A stretch of 32,526 nucleotides of DNA from Bacteroidia bacterium (GTDB lineage Bacteria; Bacteroidota; Bacteroidia; NS11-12g; UBA955), in the NCBI GenBank assembly GCA_025450395.1, contig JANWHK010000079.1:1-32526 (forward strand), read 5' to 3'. The position numbers and the translations under genes were made by a program. Below the pieces are notes generated by a model. The model made no database searches, was not told the origin of the DNA, and worked only from the letters and a program-made list of their open reading frames with translations. Position 1 is the stretch's first letter. Every line of letters begins with the position of its first letter. This document shows positions 27,098 to 32,526 of the stretch, piece after piece.

Positions 27098-27137
27098 ATT
27101 CTGTCTTACCGATTACTGATTACCGATTACCGGCTCT
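27098..27137. repeat. Heptamer tandem repeat array (ATYACYG on +, CRGTRAT on -) ending in ACCGGCTCT
   Basis: attctgt|cttaccg|attactg|attaccg|attaccg followed by gctct; inverted counterpart of the array at 25749..25802. Confidence 0.85.
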
Positions 27138-29310
27138 AAAGGTTCTCCATAATATACTCCGTGATCTTCTGCATCAAATGCACCCGGTCCTTGCCTGTTA
27201 CATTGTGTTTATGGCCGGGATATACAAAATAATCCAGGTATGTATTGCCTACATTGACTGAGGTTTTACAATATAACAAGCTGTGTTGCCACAATACCAC
27301 ATCATCGTCACAGCCGTGTATCATCAGGAGTTTATCCTGCAGGCTGTTAACATAGTTCAGGAGGTTGGCATTTTTGTATCCCTCAGGGTTTTCCAGCGGG
27401 GTATCCATATAACGTTCGGTATACATGATCTCATACAAACCCCAGTCTATCACTGGTCCCCCGGCTACTCCAACCTTAAAGACCCCGGGCATACGCGTCA
27501 TCAGGCTGGTGGTCATGAACCCGCCATAACTCCACCCGTGAACTGCAATACGGTTGGCATCCACATAAGCGAATTCCTTCAGGTAGTTGACCCCTGCAAT
27601 CTGGTCCTGCATTTCGAGCTCGCCAAGCTTCCTGTGTGTTGCACTTTCAAAGGCGTGGCCCCTGTTTGAAGAACCCCTATTGTCGAGTGTAAATACAATA
27701 TACCCCTTTTGAGCCATCAGTTGCATCCAGAGATTGCTTCCTGCCAACCATGTGTTGTTCACCATCTGGGCATGGGGTCCGCCATAGACGTATACTACCA
27801 CCGGGTATTTCTTTTTCTTGTCAAAATCAGGAGGTGTGATCATCCTGCAATACAGTACGGTGCCTTCATTGACAATTGGAAAAAATGTGGTTTCACCCAA
27901 TTGATATTCTTCAAGCGGATTCGGGGCATTCAGCAATACCCTGAGTTGCTCACCCTTGTTGGTGTTTTGTGTAATCTTTTTAGGGACTGTCGTGCTGCTT
28001 AAAATATTGAGGAAATGATTGTATGGGGCATTGAAAATGGCTGTATTGGTGCCTTGTTCCGACGATAGTTTTTTTATCTCGTTCGTGCTGATATTTACGC
28101 TGTAAATATGCCTTTCGATCGGACTTTCCCTGGTCGCCTCAAAATATGCGAACTCACCTCTTGGATCTATCCCTATCAGGTTGGTCACCATCCATTTCCC
28201 GCTGGTGAGCTGACTGACCATTTTCCCATTTGTATTGTAAAGATACAAGTGGTTAAAACCGTCCTTTTCGCTTTGCCAGATAAATTTATTGGTCTCATTT
28301 GGCAGGAACATCATGCCGTGTTGCGGTTCAATATATTTTTCATCGCGCTCTTCGAAAAGCATCTTGTCCAGAATGCCCAGTTCAACATTGTACTTATTCA
28401 CGAAACACTGGTTCTGGCCCCTGTTGACAATGGCGATATATACAAAGTCCTCCTCAGGGCTCCAGGTAATATTGGTCAGATACTGTTCTTTTGGCTCACC
28501 CGTTTCCATATACAAGGTCTTTTGGGTTTGCATATCGTATACCCCTAATGTGACATGGTGGCTTTTTGCTCCTGCAATCGGGTATTTTATGTTGTATATC
28601 TGGGCTGGCATCTTGCTAACATCGTAAATGCCATAATCAGTTACCATGCTTTCATCCATCCTGTAAAAAGCCAGTTTGTTGCCTTTAGGACTCCAGAAAA
28701 ATCCCTTGGTAATACCGAATTCATTGCGGTGAACGCTCTGCCCGTAAACTATGCCTTTGCCGCCATCCCATGTGACTTGTCTTGGCCCTTCGGGTGTTGC
28801 AATATAAATGTTGTTGTTCTCGATATAGGCTACATTGTTTTTATTGTTTTCATATTCATGGTGCTCCGCTTTTGAAGACACCGATAAAATATTCCTGAAG
28901 GCCTGGACGGATATGTTGAAGTTTAAATACTGCGTGTCCTTATAGATCTTGAAATTGTCATTGTCTATCCATTCCATGACCGGAAAGGACTTCAAACTCA
29001 TGTTGCTGTTGTATGTCTTTATGGCATTGTTGAGGATGTCAAGGGATAAATTGCTGTCTGTTTTTTGGGTTTCAATATCCACGATATGCAGTTTTGCAGG
29101 TGTGCCGGTTTTAACGTATGAATATTTAGTTCCACCCGGTAACCATTGTAATTGAGACATGCCCTGGGGTCTTAGCGATTTTTTTGTTTCCTGCTGGACA
29201 CTGAGTATTGCTTCTTCCATGGTCAGTATCCGCTTAGCCTGTCCATGCGCGGTCTGGATAAGGCAAACGGCGATAATAAGGGAGATTTTCTTTAATCTTG
29301 TAATGTACAT
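27136..29310 (-). CDS. S9 family peptidase (dipeptidyl-peptidase IV-like), secreted
   Basis: Signal peptide, beta-propeller (FFWSPKGNKLAFYRMDESMVTDY), catalytic VHGWSYGGFMTTSLMTRMP, GCDDDVV, GHKHNV. Confidence 0.95.
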   Translation of the reverse strand: MYITRLKKISLIIAVCLIQTAHGQAKRILTMEEAILSVQQETKKSLRPQGMSQLQWLPGGTKYSYVKTGTPAKLHIVDIETQKTDSNLSLDILNNAIKTYNSNMSLKSFPVMEWIDNDNFKIYKDTQYLNFNISVQAFRNILSVSSKAEHHEYENNKNNVAYIENNNIYIATPEGPRQVTWDGGKGIVYGQSVHRNEFGITKGFFWSPKGNKLAFYRMDESMVTDYGIYDVSKMPAQIYNIKYPIAGAKSHHVTLGVYDMQTQKTLYMETGEPKEQYLTNITWSPEEDFVYIAIVNRGQNQCFVNKYNVELGILDKMLFEERDEKYIEPQHGMMFLPNETNKFIWQSEKDGFNHLYLYNTNGKMVSQLTSGKWMVTNLIGIDPRGEFAYFEATRESPIERHIYSVNISTNEIKKLSSEQGTNTAIFNAPYNHFLNILSSTTVPKKITQNTNKGEQLRVLLNAPNPLEEYQLGETTFFPIVNEGTVLYCRMITPPDFDKKKKYPVVVYVYGGPHAQMVNNTWLAGSNLWMQLMAQKGYIVFTLDNRGSSNRGHAFESATHRKLGELEMQDQIAGVNYLKEFAYVDANRIAVHGWSYGGFMTTSLMTRMPGVFKVGVAGGPVIDWGLYEIMYTERYMDTPLENPEGYKNANLLNYVNSLQDKLLMIHGCDDDVVLWQHSLLYCKTSVNVGNTYLDYFVYPGHKHNVTGKDRVHLMQKITEYIMENL

Positions 29311-29456
29311 ATGGTGTATAAAAATTTGTCAACGGCAAATTTGCTTAAAAAAAAGAATGTTTGCTAATTAATTCGATATGGGTCATTTTCTTCGAAAAAC
29401 TATGTACAATGCGTATATTCTCACATATTTTGATTTGTTTTGTAACCTAATTTAAA

Positions 29457-30296
29457 ATGGCGATGACTGAAACTCAAGATTTACAATCAAAAATAGAAAA
29501 TGCCTGGGATAACCGGGAATTGCTGAAGGAAACGGATACCCAAAAGGCTGTTTTTGCCTTGATTGAGGCGCTTGACAAAGGGCAGATCAGGGTGGCTGAA
29601 CCATCAAGTTCTTCTGCTTCAGGCTGGAAGGTCAATGAATGGGTAAAAAAAGGTGTAATACTGTATTTCCCATTGGCCCAGAATAAAACAGAACAGGTAG
29701 GAGCTTACGAGTTTCATGATAAGATTCCGTTAAAAAAGGATTATGCATCACAAGGTGTAAGGGCTGTGATGGGTTCTGTAGTCCGCTACGGGGCATTCAT
29801 CAATAAGGGTGTCATCGTCATGCCAGGATTTGTGAATATTGGCGCTTATGTAGACAGTGGCACCATGGTGGATGCATGGGCAACGGTAGGTAGCTGCGCG
29901 CAAATCGGTAAAAATGTGCACTTGAGCGGTGGTGTGGGTATTGGAGGAGTATTGGAGCCTATACAGGCAGCCCCGGTAATTATTGAGGATGATTGTTTTA
30001 TCGGCTCAAGGTGTATTGTCGTTGAAGGCGCACATATTGGCAAGGAAGCGGTATTAGGTGCTGGTGTGACCATTACGGGCTCCACAAAGATCATCGACGT
30101 CACAGGACCGGAACCCATAACTTATAAAGGACATGTGCCTCCAAGGAGTGTCGTGATTCCCGGCAGTTATGAAAAGGAATTCCCGGCCGGTAAATTCCAT
30201 GTGCCATGCGCCATGATCATCGGTCAAAGGAAACCCAGCACTGACCTTAAGACCTCGCTGAACGACGCCCTTCGCGAACATCATGTAGCAGTCTGA
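29457..30296 (+). CDS. dapD: 2,3,4,5-tetrahydropyridine-2,6-dicarboxylate N-succinyltransferase
   Basis: Left-handed beta-helix hexapeptides: VMPGFVNIGAYVDSGTMVDAWATVGSCAQIGKNVHLSGGVGIGGVLEPIQAAPVIIEDDCFIGSRCIVVEG. Confidence 0.96.
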   Translation: MAMTETQDLQSKIENAWDNRELLKETDTQKAVFALIEALDKGQIRVAEPSSSSASGWKVNEWVKKGVILYFPLAQNKTEQVGAYEFHDKIPLKKDYASQGVRAVMGSVVRYGAFINKGVIVMPGFVNIGAYVDSGTMVDAWATVGSCAQIGKNVHLSGGVGIGGVLEPIQAAPVIIEDDCFIGSRCIVVEGAHIGKEAVLGAGVTITGSTKIIDVTGPEPITYKGHVPPRSVVIPGSYEKEFPAGKFHVPCAMIIGQRKPSTDLKTSLNDALREHHVAV

Positions 30297-30301
30297 AATA
30301 A

Positions 30302-31381
30302 ATGAATATTGGTTTTGATGCAAAGAGGTATTTCCACAACCGTACAGGTTTAGGAAATTACAGCCGTGACCTGGTAGATACACTTTGCCATCAGTTTCCA
30401 GAAAACCGTTATTTTTTATTCGATAAAAATCCCTCCACACTTGATTTGCCCGCAAATACCATCGCTGTGGTGCCTTTGGGAAACAAATTCCTCTGGCGTG
30501 AGTTTGGTATGAGACAGGATGTCAAACGTTTTAAGCTCGATGTGTTCCACGGGTTAAGCAATGAATTGGCCTGGGGAAAATGGCCGGCTTCTGTCAGGAG
30601 AGTGGTCACCATACATGATGTTATCTTTAAATTGTTCCCTGAACACTATGAAGGGATTGACAGGATGATTTACGATAAGAAAACCGGACATGCTGTAAAA
30701 ACAGCGGATGTCATTGTAGCTACAAGTCATGCCACTGCAAAAGACCTTGTGAAATATTATCACGTGGATGAGAAAAAACTCAGGGTTGTATACCAGACCT
30801 GCGGTGCCGTGCACTGGAAAAATTATACCGAGCAGGAAATCACGGATTTCAGGAACAGACGCCAGTTGTTTCAACCCTTTATCTTATATGTCAGCAGTTT
30901 CGAGACCCGTAAAAACCACCTGGTCTTATTAAAGGCATTTAAGTCACTTGATGATAAAAAGGCAAGACTTGTGCTAGCTGGCCGACAAAAAGAAACTTTT
31001 AAGGATTGTGCAAGGTTCATAAGAGAGAATGGCCTGGAAAATCAGGTTCTGATCCTGAATGATATCAGCAATGCGGAGTTACCTTTATTATACAGGAGTG
31101 CCCAATCCTTTGTTTATCCAAGCATGGTAGAGGGTTTTGGTATTCCACTGATAGAGGCGGCCTGTGCCGGCTTGCCTGTTGCTGTAAATGATATAGAGGT
31201 TTTCAGGGAAATTGCACCCGGTGGAACCTCTTTCTTTGATTTGAACAGGATTGAAACCCTGGTCTTGGCGATGAAGGAATTGATACTGAAAACCAGGCAG
31301 GACTATACAGATCATTTAAAGACATTCACCCCGGATTTTGCAGCGGGGAAAATGATGAAAATTTATAAAAATGAAATTTAA
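30302..31381 (+). CDS. Glycosyltransferase (GT4-like, family 1 domain)
   Basis: FDAKRYFHNRTGLGNYSRDLVDTL, VVTIHDVIFKLFPEHY, SSFETRKNHLVLLKAFKSL, YPSMVEGFGIPLIEAACAGLPVAVNDIEVFREIA. Confidence 0.93.
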   Translation: MNIGFDAKRYFHNRTGLGNYSRDLVDTLCHQFPENRYFLFDKNPSTLDLPANTIAVVPLGNKFLWREFGMRQDVKRFKLDVFHGLSNELAWGKWPASVRRVVTIHDVIFKLFPEHYEGIDRMIYDKKTGHAVKTADVIVATSHATAKDLVKYYHVDEKKLRVVYQTCGAVHWKNYTEQEITDFRNRRQLFQPFILYVSSFETRKNHLVLLKAFKSLDDKKARLVLAGRQKETFKDCARFIRENGLENQVLILNDISNAELPLLYRSAQSFVYPSMVEGFGIPLIEAACAGLPVAVNDIEVFREIAPGGTSFFDLNRIETLVLAMKELILKTRQDYTDHLKTFTPDFAAGKMMKIYKNEI

Positions 31382-31393
31382 AAAAAAACTTAT

Positions 31394-31401
31394 TATTTTT
31401 G
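31394..31401 (+). promoter_or_regulatory. Candidate -7 element (TATTTTTG) upstream of the dual PPIase gene
   Basis: Exact TAnnTTTG match 31 bp before the ATG at 31433. Confidence 0.45.
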
Positions 31402-31432
31402 GCACAAAGATTGAGTTAACAAACGAGTATTT

Positions 31433-32526
31433 ATGAAAACGTTAAAAATGATATATGCAGCCTTACTGATAAGCGCTGTCTGCATGACCATCGAAACCTT
31501 CGGCCAGGCATCGGCTAAGCCCAAGACTGCAAGTCCTAAAGCCAAGACAACAACAAAGGCGACAACAACAAAAGCCAAGCCTAAACCAAAACCCGCACAA
31601 ACCCCAAAAACAGGAAATAGCAATATGAATAAACTTGAAGATGGCCTTTATGCCAAAATGACCATTACAACAGGAACGGTTTTAATTAAATTGTTTCCGG
31701 ACAAGGCCCCCCTCACCGTATGCAATTTTGTAGGATTAGCTGAAGGAAAAATCAAGAATACAGGCAAAGCTGCAGGCGTTCCGTTTTTTGATAACATGAA
31801 ATTTCACAGGGTGATCAGTATTGCAAATGGTGATGGCCAGGATTTTATGATACAGGGAGGAGATCCCCTTTGCAACGGTACCGGCGGTCCCGGTTATGCA
31901 TTTCCTGATGAATTTGATGAAACATTGCATCACGATGCACCGGGTTACCTCTCTATGGCGAATTCTGGACCGGCCACCAATGGCAGCCAGTTCTTCATCA
32001 CCATCGTGCCAACACCCTGGCTGGATGGAAAACACACCATTTTTGGCAAAGTGTTACAGGGACAGGAATTTGTCAATACAACAAAAACAGGTGATGGCAT
32101 CCTCAAGGTGGAAATTATCAGGCAAGGTGAGAAGGCTAAAAAATACGTTGCAAACCAGGAAACATTTGATAAGCTGAAGGCAGAAAAAGCGAAAAAAGCA
32201 GAAGAAGCGGCTAAGAAAGCGAAAGAAACTGCCCAAAAGGATTTTGACAACCTGGTTAAAACCAAATATCCGGAAGCCATTAGAACTGCCAGCGGACTTT
32301 ATTATGTTGTAGTACAGGAAGGAACCGGCAATCAGGCTACAGCCGGAAAAAATGTAAAGGTGCATTACGCTGGGGCATTGGTGAATGGCCAGGAATTTGA
32401 CAATTCCTATAAACGCAACGAACCATTGGCGTTCAAGGTGGGTGTCGGGCAGGTCATCCCGGGATGGGACGAAGGCATCAGCCTGATGAAGGAAGGTTCA
32501 AAATACAAACTGATCATACCTTATTA
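31433..32526 (+). CDS. Dual-domain peptidyl-prolyl isomerase: cyclophilin followed by FKBP domain (3' end outside window)
   Basis: My translation: [49 protein letters not shown]...; cyclophilin [130 protein letters not shown]. Missing from the ORF track because it has no stop in the window. Confidence 0.93.
   Translation, partial: MKTLKMIYAALLISAVCMTIETFGQASAKPKTASPKAKTTTKATTTKAKPKPKPAQTPKTGNSNMNKLEDGLYAKMTITTGTVLIKLFPDKAPLTVCNFVGLAEGKIKNTGKAAGVPFFDNMKFHRVISIANGDGQDFMIQGGDPLCNGTGGPGYAFPDEFDETLHHDAPGYLSMANSGPATNGSQFFITIVPTPWLDGKHTIFGKVLQGQEFVNTTKTGDGILKVEIIRQGEKAKKYVANQETFDKLKAEKAKKAEEAAKKAKETAQKDFDNLVKTKYPEAIRTASGLYYVVVQEGTGNQATAGKNVKVHYAGALVNGQEFDNSYKRNEPLAFKVGVGQVIPGWDEGISLMKEGSKYKLIIPY

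Noticed and set aside
18361-27137. Heptamer arrays as CRISPR
   Set aside because: Units are 7 bp with no spacers and no cas genes; they are simple tandem repeats.
25749-27137. 1.39-kb bracketed segment as a classical IS or transposon
   Set aside because: No transposase or recombinase inside, no obvious target-site duplication; enclosed genes are metabolic or DUF genes. Kept only as a cassette hypothesis.
29335-29344. GCAAATTTGC palindrome upstream of the DPP-IV gene
   Set aside because: Short AT-rich 10-mer with no second copy or conserved context; likely chance.
31393-31623. Minus-strand 76-aa hydrophobic Val/Leu/Ala ORF
   Set aside because: Antisense to the Lys/Thr/Pro-rich linker of the dual PPIase; compositional artefact.
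1-32526. Search for tRNA/rRNA genes, prophage, toxin-antitoxin or defence islands
   Set aside because: Nearly all sequence is accounted for by recognisable coding genes with short intergenic gaps; no such signatures seen by eye. A tRNAscan/Infernal and defence-system HMM run would be decisive.

Overview
This 32.5 kb window is a gene-dense chromosomal segment from a Bacteroidota bacterium, judging by gene content, a T9SS C-terminal sorting domain, BshC, DUF4295 and TTTG-N19/20-TAnnTTTG promoters. I support about 26 protein-coding genes. Most are housekeeping or typical accessory genes: a 5'-truncated M1 peptidase, a CAP-domain protein, an RlmD-like rRNA methyltransferase, a thioredoxin, a DUF4175 coiled-coil membrane protein, TsaB, a TSP3/OmpA-like outer-membrane protein, and an rpmB-rpmG-DUF4295-(terminator)-ftsY-rimO-bshC block. 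There are also a c-type haem lipoprotein with a T9SS Asp-box protein, namZ with araC, a tetR-tolC-MFP-RND efflux operon, apaG, an ACC-deaminase-like PLP enzyme, a DUF4286 protein, a DPP-IV peptidase, dapD, a glycosyltransferase, and a 3'-truncated cyclophilin-FKBP fusion. I found no phage, transposase, CRISPR, tRNA, rRNA or recognisable defence island. The most unusual signal is a set of four intergenic arrays of related 7-bp tandem repeats (superfamily about SRRTNAT). Two of them form an inverted pair with matching AGAGCCGGT ends that overlap the stop codons of apaG and the DPP-IV gene and enclose about 1.39 kb. The other two lie upstream of start codons in a consistent orientation. The second clear signal is a near-textbook Bacteroidota promoter upstream of tetR with inverted CAAAGTTT half-sites around the -7 element. 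None of this amounts to a proven new system; the repeat family is the best candidate for follow-up.
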